A stretch of DNA of 42,463 nt from Ministeria vibrans ATCC 50519 (Eukaryota > Opisthokonta > Filasterea): assembly GCA_943704425.1 (NCBI GenBank), contig CALSCP010001078.1, forward strand, positions 1 through 42,463, written 5' to 3'. This document shows positions 21,401-31,043 of this stretch, in pieces. Position 1 is the stretch's first letter, and every line of letters starts with the position of its first letter. Below the pieces are notes generated by a model. The model worked only from the letters and a program-made list of their open reading frames with translations. It made no database searches and was not told where the DNA came from. A program made the translations under genes and the position numbers.

Positions 21401-23293
21401 GCACCGGTTATGCCACTGTCGGACTGCGTTCGTGTGGCGTGCAGATGAGCACCGGCAGAGGAAGGACGGGGCGGTGGAGTAGCCGAGTGAGCTTGAGAAA
21501 GGGTCGAGATGGGACGACCATCAATGGATGAGGCGGGCGAAGTGGACGAGGCTGAGCCACGACGACGGTTGAGACGGATGCGGTAGGAGGCTGACGTAGA
21601 AATGTCGCCAATAGTGTCGTGGGAGCCCATCTCGGCAATGGGTTCGGTCCAAAGGCTGCGCCGCGGATGTGGGATCATGGGGAGGTCATCAGGGTTAGAG
21701 GCACTGCTAGACGCCAGTGATGATGAGACGGCTGTGGATGCTCCTGGTGTGGCTTCTCCTGCTGCTGTTGCTGCGATTGCTACGGCAGAGGCGACCGTGT
21801 TGGAGCCATTGGAGAGCTTGCGGGGCGATTGCACCTTGTCTGTTGCGCCCAGACTGGCGCTTGAGATGTCCAGATCGCGTACGGAAGGCAGCAATGCGCT
21901 TGCTTGGGCACTTTCGGACACACCATGGTCCTGTGCGGCACTCATGACGGACGCGACGGCAGCCACACGCGCTGCGACCATTTCTGCCTCTGCGAGCGCT
22001 GCCATTGTCTCCTGGTCGTCGAATGTGTCGTTGATGTCATCTAAGACGACCTCGTCGGGTGTTAGTGCACGTTTTCCCATGGTCTGTGCGGCACCCGATG
22101 CGGTGAGGAGAGCGTTGTGGGCGTTTGAGCGGATCGAGCGGATTTTGGAGCGTTGGCCAATTTTGAGGGAGATGAGACGGATACAATCACGGTTGCCACC
22201 GAGGTCGGCACAGTCAAGGGGCGTTGCACCACTGGCGTGAACACCCATGCCGGCGTCGGGACCTGTCATAGCCTTGAGCGGATCTGCGCCAGCCTCGAGC
22301 AGAACGCGTACAATGGACGGGTGACCCTCGTAGGCGGCCGCGTGTAGCGCCGTGGCGCCGTTTTCACGCACCAAATTGACATTCGCATTGGCATTGAGCA
22401 GCTCAAGGACAACGGCCAGATGACCTCGAGCGGCCGCAACAAACATGGGGGAAGTTTGAGAGGACGTCACAATGTTCACATCAGCCTTGTCGCCAAGGAG
22501 ACGCACCACTTGTTCGTGCCCGTCTGCAGCAAATGAAAGAGAAGCGATGCTTGTTGTCAGAAAAAACCCCCCCCCCAGCATGGTGTATGACTGTGCGTAC
22601 TTTGGGCGGCGAGATAGACAGCGGTGGCGCCGTCCTTGGCTCTGTGGTCGACATTGATCTGACGCCCTCGCAACAGCTCCTTGACGATCTCCAGATGGCC
22701 CTTGAGCGAGGCGATTTGGAGCGGGCTGATGCCCTTGGCTGTTGTAATCTTAGGATCCGCACCAGATCGCAGCAGTGCTCGCAACGCCGACCCGTGCCCG
22801 TGGTTTGCGGCCGCAAAACATGCTTTTTTTTTTTTTGAAAAAGGCAAAACGTCAATCAGCGACAAACGTTGAGAAGAGAATTGAGTGGAAATGCAAGAGT
22901 GGATGTGCGTTGACTAGCAGGTGTGGGGAAGGGTGTTAGAGGGAGGGGGACGGGACAGTGGTGGGGTGGGTGGGGAGCGGCGGCGGTACCTGTGGCGCCC
23001 GACTCGCCCGTCGGCAGGTTCACGTACGCACCAGCTTTGGTGAGCATTTTGCATATTTCTGAGTGGCCGTTTGACGCGGCGAAAAAGAGGGCGGTGCGGC
23101 CGGACGTGTCGATGGCATCAATGTTCATTTGGAGCAGATTGAGGTCGGCAGAGTCCTTGGAGGAGGACGGGGACGCCGAGGGGTCATTCGCGTGCTTCTT
23201 GGCAAGCTGCTTCAAGAGATAGCGCACGCGCGTGCTGTCGCCGTCACGGGCGCACCTTCGGAGAGCTGCTTCGCGTGACTCGGCAGCCCCCAT
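18445..23293 (-). CDS. Ankyrin-RING-TKL pseudokinase fusion
   Basis: Three exons, 1534 aa: 23293-22990, 22822-22601, 22523-18445. The N-terminus MGAAES fits an N-myristoylation signal. Six to seven ankyrin repeats span about residues 61-285, and both introns cut inside repeats. A long Ser/Thr/Pro-rich, probably disordered stretch with Asp-rich patches follows. A C3HC4-like RING finger uses C986, C989, C1001, H1003, C1006, C1009, C1025 and C1029. The C-terminal protein-kinase fold has a glycine loop GIGRFGVV (from residue 1200), the VAVK lysine 1221 and DFG at 1373, but the catalytic loop reads HGHLTPTSI: the HRD aspartate is His1355 and the loop Asn is Ser. Phosphotransfer is therefore unlikely, and the activation segment holds a six-His run. 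RING plus ankyrin suggests a ubiquitin-ligase or scaffold role, which is inferred. Confidence 0.85.
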
Positions 23294-23521
23294 GCAATAA
23301 TATTAATAATGAAACTGTGTATGTGTGTGCGTGTGAAACAAGTTTGATAATCATTTCTGATCAACATGCTAACAGTAAGAATATAGATGATAGAGCGAGT
23401 GGTTGATGTGCAGAGCCTAGAGCCCGTAGAGGTGAACAGGGTGAAGTTGGAGCCGCAAACAGTTCGATTTGGTTGTGACGAAAAATATTTCTTTTTCATG
23501 TAATGTTATTTTACTCTATAT

Positions 23522-24840
23522 TCAATCTTCGGTCTGAGTCGCAATATAAACTCCCTCCTACAAAGAAAATAATAATAATAAAAGTGAGACACACAGAGAG
23601 AGAGACACATAGACACACAGAAAATAATAAATATCTTACTTCGGCAATCCACAAATTCTCATTTCGCGCACCGGAAAATGCACAAATTTCCGACTGACCA
23701 TTGATGGGACGACCAAACTGGTGACGACCCGTCGAGTGGAGGTACTGCAACACACGAGTGAGTTGTTGAGAGTCTCTCTTTGTGCCTCTCTCATTTGGGT
23801 ATATGACTCTCTTTGTGTCTCATTTGGGTTGCTCTCTCTCTCTCTCTTTGTGTCTCATGTGAATTTTTATGTCCCTCTCTGTGTCTCATTGTGACTCTCT
23901 CATTCTTTCTTTCTGCCTCCGTGTGTTATCTGTCTCTCTTTCCTTCTGTTACCTTTCCTGTTTGAACGTGCTTAAAGCGGACGGGATCGTCTCTGAGCCA
24001 GACTGCACTGTTGCATTCGACCTTCCAGTTGTCGAGGACGTCCCCGTTGCCATGTTCGCCAAATGCACTGACTTCTTGGTTGGAGCTGAGTGGAGAGCGG
24101 AAGTTGTGGCTGTGAAGGTTGCGCTTGGTCGACTGGTGCTGGAGGCGGATCACCGAGTTGCACTTGATGGGTGCACTGTGACAAGACGGAGGTCGGTGTG
24201 AATAGAGTAAACCAGCGAGATTGGGTGGACAACGGCGTTGCATTAGAGGCTATGGATCGCCATAAATGTGCGAGACGGGGTGGGAATTGAGATGGAAAAT
24301 GGTGTGCAAATCAGAACGCGACACGACAATGGGCGCTGAAACCACAGAGTAACGCGCGCTTGGAACGCCTCGCGCGCCGCACCACAGACCACTGCAAAAT
24401 GCTGCTCGTGTGGACAAAGACACGAGAGGCGAGGCAACGCGCGGAGGGTGGGACAACGAAAGACGTGCGAGCGGGTGCTTCTTACCCTCGCTCGCAAAAC
24501 TGGCCGTTTTGGCCACGCACGAGCCAGAACGAGTTGGGATCATCGGAGTTTGGCTTGCCTGTGACACTCTACAGCGGCAGGGCGACGAGAACACAACGAG
24601 TGAGTCGTTAAAAGGCACAAAAAACGATCAAAATTCCGATACCTGTTGCTGAGAGCCGCTGCCATACTTGACCTCGTGCGAGTGCAGCTTGACACCACTG
24701 TGCGCATTGGTCAGCTTGATCATGCTGCCGCAGGTGACCTTTTCGAATCCTGCTGATGATGTGTGACGCTTTTTGGCGCCGTCCACGACAACAGTCGCAA
24801 TGGACGCTATCAAGGCGATCACAAGGATGGTTCTCAGCAT
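23522..24840 (-). CDS. SDF2-like MIR-domain secretory protein
   Basis: Five exons, 214 aa: 24840-24643, 24568-24486, 24175-23953, 23744-23640, 23557-23522; all junctions keep frame. A signal peptide (MLRTILVIALIASIATVVV) starts the protein. Three MIR repeats follow with KLTNAHSGVKLHSHEVKYGS, SVTGKPNSDDPNSFW, HSHNFRSPLSSNQEVSAFGE and FGRPINGQSEICAF, matching SDF2/SDF2L1 along its whole length (human 211 aa). SDF2 proteins work in the ER lumen with the ERdj3 co-chaperone and in protein quality control. Unlike animal SDF2L1, the C-terminus ends TQTED with no HDEL-type retention signal, so residence in the ER rather than secretion is uncertain. Intron 2 (24487 side to 24176, 310 bp) is the longest and contains no recognisable gene. 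Confidence 0.93.
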
Positions 24841-25384
24841 AGCTTTGACGACTGATAAAGAAAAAGAAGTAATCAAGAAGGAAGAACGAACTATTTGAGT
24901 TTTGTGACTTTTGTCTTTTGTCTTTTGTCTTTTGACTTGATCGGGATTGTCCTTTTTTTTTGCTTCTTTTTCGGTGAGGCGTTATACACTGTGACAATGG
25001 CTGTGTGTGTGTGTGTGTCTTCTTCGTGCAGGACAATCCTCTTTTAGTGTGTTTTGTGGAAAGTCCCTTTGTGTGTCTCACCTGCTCTCCCTTTGCGCCA
25101 CCCCCACCGCTCCGTGTTCTCTCTCCTGTGTCCCTGTTCTTAGTCTCTATCTCCTCTGCGTGCTCTCTCTCTCTGTCTCTCCCTCTCTCTTTTTTTTTGC
25201 GTTCACGAGGTTGACGACCCCCTAACCCTCTCCCGCCGTCTTTTCCCTCTGTTTCCATTGCAGTAGCATAATCTTCAACGCTCTTTAAAGTGTAAGCAAC
25301 ACAATGCCTGCAAAAGACTACGTTTTCACTCCTTTTTGACCGTTTCTCTTTTTTTTTCTTTTTTTTTTTTTCGTGTCTCAGCAA
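24841..25384. promoter_or_regulatory. Divergent spacer between SDF2 and RPS2, with RPS2 leader intron
   Basis: No gene in this 544-bp stretch. It contains a TTTTGTCTTTTGTC repeat near 24900, a (TG)n run near 25003-25018 and CT-rich tracts. The RPS2 side appears to hold a 5'UTR intron: donor GTAAGC at 25292 and acceptor TGTCTCAG ending at 25381, three bases before the start codon. Promoters for both genes must lie here, but I cannot assign specific elements. Confidence 0.5.
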
Positions 25385-26453
25385 ATGGCGGACGTAGCAG
25401 CACCAGCAGCAGCACCAGCCGACGGAGAGCGTCGCGGCGGATTCGGCGACCGTGGTGGTTTCGGCCGTGGACGTGGCCGTGGCGACCGTGGCCGTGGAGA
25501 CCGTGGTAAAGGTTTTTTCTTTTTTTTTTTGGACTTAGAATGTTAACTCTTGCTCCATACACGCACTTGTCGCTGTTGTTTAGGCCGTGGACGCCGTGGA
25601 GGTGGCAAGGACGAGGACAAGGACTGGGTTCCTCTGACCAAGCTTGGCCGTCTGGTCAAGGAGGGCAAGATTGCCTCCATTGAGCAGATCTACCTGCACG
25701 CGCTGCCCATCAAGGAGTGCGGCATCGTCGACCACTTCCTCGGCCCCAAGGTACCGCCTCCTTCTCTCTCTCTTATTGTGTGATTGCTTGGGCGCCTTGA
25801 TTCAACTTTTGTTTCTTTTTTTTGCTTTTTTGCTGTCGTAGCTGAAGGACGAGGTTCTCAAGATCATGCCTGTGCAGAAGCAGACGCGCGCCGGTCAGCG
25901 CACGCGCTTCAAGGCGTTCGTTGCCATTGGTGACGGTGAGGGCCATCTCGGCCTGGGAGTTAAGTGCTCCAAGGAAGTCGCCACGGCCATCCGTGGTGCC
26001 ATCATTGCCTCCAAGCTGTCGCTCATCCCCATCCGTCGTGGCTACTGGGGCAACAAGCTCGGTCAGCCCCATACCGTGCCCATGAAGCTCCACGGCAAGT
26101 GCGGCAGCGTCCACGTGCGTCTGATCCCGGCGCCCCGTGGCACAGGCATCGTCGCCGCGCCCGTCCCCAAGAAGCTCCTCACCATGGCCGGTGTCGACGA
26201 TTGCTACACGTCGACCAAGGGTTGCTCGCGTACCCTCGGTAACTTCGCCAAGGCTACCTTCTCCGCCGTCTCCAAGTCGTACACCTACCTTGGTAACAAC
26301 ACTCGAGATGTATTATTTTATTATCAAGTGTGCTGACTTTGTTTTGTAGAGCCGACTATGTGGAAGGACCACAAGCTCACCGAGACCCCCTACGCCGAGT
26401 TCAGCGCACACCTCGCCCGTGCCCCCGCTCGCCGTCATGTCAACACCGAGTAG
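25385..26453 (+). CDS. RPS2: 40S ribosomal protein S2 (uS5)
   Basis: Four exons, 280 aa: 25385-25505, 25584-25750, 25842-26292, 26350-26453. The N-terminus is an Arg/Gly-rich (RGG-type) tail split by intron 1. The body reads [94 protein letters not shown] and [11 protein letters not shown], as in all eukaryotic RPS2. It is a component of the small ribosomal subunit at the mRNA entry side. The start follows a 5'UTR intron acceptor. The stop is 55 bp from the stop of the TFIIIC6-like gene, so the two 3' ends converge closely. Confidence 0.97.
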
Positions 26454-26508
26454 ACTTGAAACAAAAATTGAAAAAGACTCGTTTTTCCAAAAAAAAAATC
26501 AAAAGAAG

Positions 26509-27113
26509 TTACGCATTGCATTGTTTGTCTGTCATTTCTGCCTCGATCGTTATGACGTGCTTGAGGTCAAATTCAGAGAAGAGAAAGGGGATCGCCGCGC
26601 GCTTTTGTCGGTGTGTCATGCTCGCTGTGCGCTTTTCTACAAACTCTGAGCTGTGGAATCCTAAAAGAACAACGAACTACAGTTACGAGGAGAAAAGTTT
26701 GGTTTGTGTGTGTCACGTACGCTCTTCAAGGACTAAATGGGTCCCCATCGCCTCGTCTACCTGGCCCGTGTACTGCCCTTTCCCATTGGGCAGCTCTACC
26801 TCAACAAGGGTGCCGTTGTCCTTGACCAGGACCGATGAGGCAAGCAGCTCGGCGTTGGACACAAAGTCGAGGTTTACATCGTCAAAGGACAAGATTGCAT
26901 AGTCGTACTAGATGGAGAGAGAGGCGGGGGGTGGGCAGGTGCTGGGGCAACAACAAAGGCATGGTGTGCAAGTACGGCGTTGTCGTCGTCGTCGGGGATG
27001 CGACTGCCTGGTGCGTCGTTGTACTCTTGCGCTGCTGCAGTGCGCGCCGTGCAAGGGCCCGCCGCGGACGCACCCTCGTCCATTTCCGAGGGGCCCTCGG
27101 TGGGTTCACTCAT
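26509..27113 (-). CDS. TFIIIC subunit 6-like (tau55/GTF3C6) protein
   Basis: Three exons, 158 aa: 27113-26976, 26907-26721, 26660-26509. The middle exon carries the TFIIIC subunit 6 beta-barrel pattern: YDYAILSFDDVNLDF, then VEVELPNGKGQYTGQVDEAM, ending GTHLVLEER, comparable to the FAGEYEDTLGT...FEE core of human GTF3C6. The N-terminal exon is acidic and low in complexity; the last exon gives a basic tail. TFIIIC recruits RNA polymerase III to tRNA and 5S genes, and this subunit helps link DNA-binding modules. Exon 1 uses a weak GTACTT donor, so its end is the least certain part; the other two junctions are good. Similarity is short, so the family call is moderate. Confidence 0.68.
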
Positions 27114-27314
27114 GAGCTTTCAAAAGAAATGTGTTGCAAGGGTGACTGGATGAGATGGTAGTGAGATCAGCTCACCAGATGGGCAAGTAAAAGTGATGAG
27201 AGTCACAATCGCTCCACTCACTCTCCAGTCGAAAGTCGAAACCACACTTTCTACTCACCTCTCTACTCACCTGAGTGAGTCAACTCAGTTTACTTCAGTC
27301 TTCACGGGGTTGCC

Positions 27315-29109
27315 ATGTCAGAAACCAGCAGAGAGGTCCCCATGTCCGAGAGACTTCGTCGGCCCAAAGGCAAACGCGGAAACCACGCTCAAATGCAAGA
27401 GTACGCCACGCCTCTGCCTGTGCCCACCGAGGTATAGACCGCCACACGAAGACGGGTGGGGTTGCAGTGGGGAAGAGGGCAGCTGCTGTCCGCTCTCTGT
27501 GTCTTGGCAATGAATGGGAACTGAAACCGACCCCTCTCGGTAGAAACTGACAAAGAAAGCGGCTTCGGCAACACGCTGGTGGCGCTACAAGGCTGTCTTT
27601 ATGGGCGACACGGTGTGGGTGACGGGCGGCGGTGACAAGCTGTGGCTGCATCGCCAGGTGAGCGCATCGGGCTCAGTCGTGTGTTTCTCATGCGCTGTGC
27701 TTAGGGATTCTTTGGGAAGGGCATGTTGAGCAAGAGCATTCCCGAGCACGAGGCGGTTGTGCGGTCGTACAAGAAGGGGGCAGTTGGTAAGAGTGTGCGG
27801 TGTGGGTGTGGGGGTGTCTTGTCGCTCATTCCTCTCGTTTTGTTGTAGTCTTGTCGTCGAAGCAACGACAGAACCAGAAGCGAATGATGCGCGAGGTGAA
27901 GAAGGAGACCCGCAAGCGACGCCGAGAGGCCCGCGAAAAGGAGGAGGAGGAAGCGGCGCAAAAGAGGCGTAAAATGGAGGAGGGGGAGATGGAGAGCGAC
28001 CAAGTAACACTGGAGAGTCCCGTGGAGAAGATTCGCATTGAGCCGGAGGGGATGGGTGAGAGCAGTGGTGAGAAGGACATTTGTATTAGTAGTGACAGTG
28101 ATTTAAGTGAAGAAGAAGGGGAGGAGGAGCAAGTGGAAGAAGAAGTGGAGGAGGAGGAGGAGGAAGAGGAGGAGGAGGAGGAAGAAGAAGAAGAAGAAGA
28201 AGAAGAAGACGAAGAAGAAGAGGAACAAGAAGACACAGGAGGTGCGACAGCCGGAGACGGTGCAGCAAAGAAGAAGAAGAGTGAGGGTCAGCGACCGGCG
28301 CGTCGCAAGTACGAAGAGCAGTTTAAGGTGACGGAGTACCTTCAGCTGTCGCTCGAAGAAGCCTTCTTTCTGTCGTACGCGCTGGGCTGCCTCATAGTTT
28401 ACCGCGGACCGACGAGCTCCGCTGATGCACAGCCCCCCAGTGCAACGGACGAAATGCCTGTGATGACACTGAGTGAGCAGTGGCACGTCTACAGCGCGCT
28501 TCAAACCGGCTTTGCCAGCACATATGCGGCGTACCACCACTTCCGCTCCAAAGGATGGGTTCCCAAGTCGGGTCTCAAGTTTGGCGTTGAGTTTGTGCTG
28601 TACAAACGAGGACCTGTTTTCTTTCACTCGTCGACCACGGTGATGGTCAAGACGGTCTGGGCCGACACCATGTGTCCCTGCGACGATGTTCTTGACCGCA
28701 GACCCATGACTTGGCCTCTCTTTACCAATCTCTCTCGTCTTTCCGAACAAGTCGCAAAGGTAAACAAAACACAGTTCTTTACGCTCAACACATGCAAAAC
28801 TGCAACGTTTTCATGCAAAGCGTACCAGAGGACTAGAGTGACATTGAGTGATTTTGATGATTTTCTGTGCTTTGACTTTTGAGATTCCGAGAGAGACGGA
28901 ACAGACTCAAAATATAACCGGTTATCGAGCAAAATGACTCATTCAATATGAATTGTGGGGGTTTTTTATAGGAACTTCTGTTTGTGTATGTGGTGCGTCC
29001 GCGGTCAGTGCGTGCGATTGATCTGCGCTCGCCCGAATGCATTTCCCAGTTTCACATCCAGAACTGTCTCTTGCGCCGGTGGGTTCCCGACCGCAACAGA
29101 CGGGAATGA
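27315..29109 (+). CDS. SEN2: tRNA-splicing endonuclease subunit Sen2
   Basis: Five exons, 453 aa: 27315-27431, 27544-27657, 27705-27786, 27849-28759, 28972-29109. N-terminal blocks YATPLPVPTE and GFFGKGMLSKS match Sen2. A basic segment and an almost pure Glu run (about residues 180-220) form the variable middle. The catalytic domain reads EYLQLSLEEAFFLSYALGCL, AYHHFRSKGWVPKSGLKFGV and FVLYKRGPVFFHSS. The nuclease triad is Tyr356, His364 and Lys408, with the Tyr-His spacing identical to human SEN2; the Lys is the last residue of exon 4. The enzyme cuts the 5' splice site of intron-containing tRNA precursors as part of the Sen2/34/15/54 complex. The final exon (CISQFHIQNCLLRRWV) matches the family C-terminus, so the gene is complete. 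Confidence 0.94.
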
Positions 29110-29180
29110 TCCTCATGTGAAAAATACACCCCCTCTGTTTCTGTGCTAACTTTCCACTTCCTTTCTTCTTCTTCTTCTTC

Positions 29181-29260
<80 letters not shown>

Positions 29261-29423
29261 ACTACAATTGCAAATCATAACAACAAAAACACTATACACT
29301 ATACACTATACACTATACACTGTACACTATACACTATACACTGTACACTATACACTATACACTATACACTATACACTATACACTATACACTATACACTAT
29401 ACACTATACACTATACACTATAC
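29110..29423. repeat. (CT)n microsatellite plus heptamer minisatellite
   Basis: Between the SEN2 stop and the last visible myotubularin exon. 29161-29183 is (TTC)n, 29184-29258 is an uninterrupted (CT)n of about 37 units, and 29290-29423 is a tandem array of the heptamer ACACTAT, about 19 copies with two TGT variants. On the minus strand the heptamer reads GTATAGT and starts exactly at the myotubularin splice donor. There is no coding sequence, so the remaining myotubularin exons are not here. Confidence 0.93.
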
Positions 29424-30878
29424 CTTCAATGAGCTTTGAGAGGGAGTCGCGCATGACATGGATGTTGTCAATGCCCATGCACATATAACGGCAGTTGTGG
29501 TACGCTGCGGTGCTCTCGTACCCCGCCCCTTTAGCCCGGTTCGCCATGGCGTTGATGCGTGGTCGTGCATCGACAATGTAGTGCAGACGCTAGACACACA
29601 TACACAAGGCACAAATCACACTCATGCATACTTCAAGACGCGTTTCACACACAATTTACCTTTCCAGTGGTGGAGAGTGGCATTGCCTCAAAGATGGCCT
29701 GTACCAACTGCTCATCGTCAAGGCTGCGGTTGCCTTTGACCCCCGCCAGTGGTTGGCTGCACCGCGCAATCACCGCCTCTGTCCCTTGGTGGACATAGCA
29801 CAGCGCAGGAAATCGCCCTTTCGAGCGGAACTTGGCGGATTGTTCCACCAGATTGTCTGAGACCTACACATGCAAATTCGTCAGGTTTCCATCCTCTTCT
29901 TTTTTCTTTTTTTTTTTGAGTAGTACAGTTGTTGGCACGTAGAGAACCGTAGAGTAGGATGGACAGACGGCGTAGTTGGCGTTGATCGAGGTGAGGCGCC
30001 ATCGGTCGTTGGGCACGCCCATGCGAGCAAACTCAGCCTCAGGCGAGTAGAACGACCAGCCATCGGGCTGGATGCTCACATCTACCGATCCACTGTTGCT
30101 TGTGGCATCCGCTGCGGCGTCGTTATCCGCATTGCCCTCACTGACATCCGTCCCTTCTCCTTCAGTCGCGCTCTCCGTCTCTCTCGCCACCACCACCTCC
30201 TCCTCTTCTGCGTCCCTTTTGGCTTCTGCGCTCTTCTCTTCACTGGCGGCCAGCGCCCGTGGTGTCTTGAACGCGTCCAGCTGCACAAGTGTCGCTACAA
30301 AACAGCATTGAGTACGCCACGCACAAGCACAACCCCCCCCATCCTCTCCCCTGCGCCATACCGGGAAAGGCAAAGCGCGTCAACGACTCGTAGACATCCT
30401 GGCATTCGCGCTCACGATCGCGTGGAAACAAAAAGGTCAATTCCCGAAAGTCCTTGCAGCGGATGCGCAAGGGAATGCCCTTGTGGCTGTGCGACTTCTT
30501 CGCAATCGCGTCGATCATTTGATGGCGAATCTAAGAAAAAAAAAACACCGCTGTTAGGGGCGCAGGGGCAGATGCACGGTGCGGCAGCGAGGGTGCAGTG
30601 GCATGGCTGCCATGTGGGATGCGTGTGAAGGCCTTTCGTACCCAAACTTCCGTGCTCTGGTCGTGCGACGAAAAGATGATTTGTTGTGCTGTGATGTACA
30701 GCCCACCCACGGGCTGCTTCGCTGCATTTCGTCGAGGAACAAGTATTACGTTGTCCACCTAAGCCACGGAACGGCCAGGAGAGAACGAAGAACGACCGTG
30801 GAGGGTGAGCGGGACGTTCGTTCAACTCCTTCTCCATCTTCTTACACTTGACGTGCTAATAAAGGCAGCAGACTCCAT
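29424..30878 (-). CDS. Myotubularin-related phosphatase, 3' half missing
   Basis: Six exons: 30878-30846, 30758-30642, 30530-30362, 30294-29927, 29863-29660, 29589-29424; 352 codons, open at the 3' end. Residues ~12-108 form the PH-GRAM domain ([41 protein letters not shown]). An acidic low-complexity insert of about 60 residues follows. The start of the phosphatase domain is clear: [39 protein letters not shown] and [13 protein letters not shown], closest to the MTMR6-8 group. The catalytic Cys-x5-Arg loop and everything after it should lie downstream of exon 6, but only repeats and then SEN2 are present. Active family members dephosphorylate PI3P and PI(3,5)P2; activity of this one cannot be judged. 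The start exon encodes only 11 residues. Confidence 0.9.
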
Positions 30879-31043
30879 CCTGGCTCCTGAGTCCTCCACA
30901 GGATGTTGTCGAGGATGAAAAAAAAAGTCTATTCTCAAGCTGTGAAATCAGAAATGTGAATTGTGATCGAATCGTTGACAGAGACCAAAATCTATACTTA
31001 TAAATTAATAAATAATTATCAAAATAATCAAATTTATATTGTA

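Noticed and set aside
24243-24618. Frames inside SDF2 intron 2 as extra coding sequence
   Set aside because: Splicing the flanking exons together matches SDF2 exactly without them, and they have no domain.
29290-29423. Regular short repeats as a possible CRISPR array
   Set aside because: A pure 7-bp tandem repeat with no spacers, in a eukaryotic intron.
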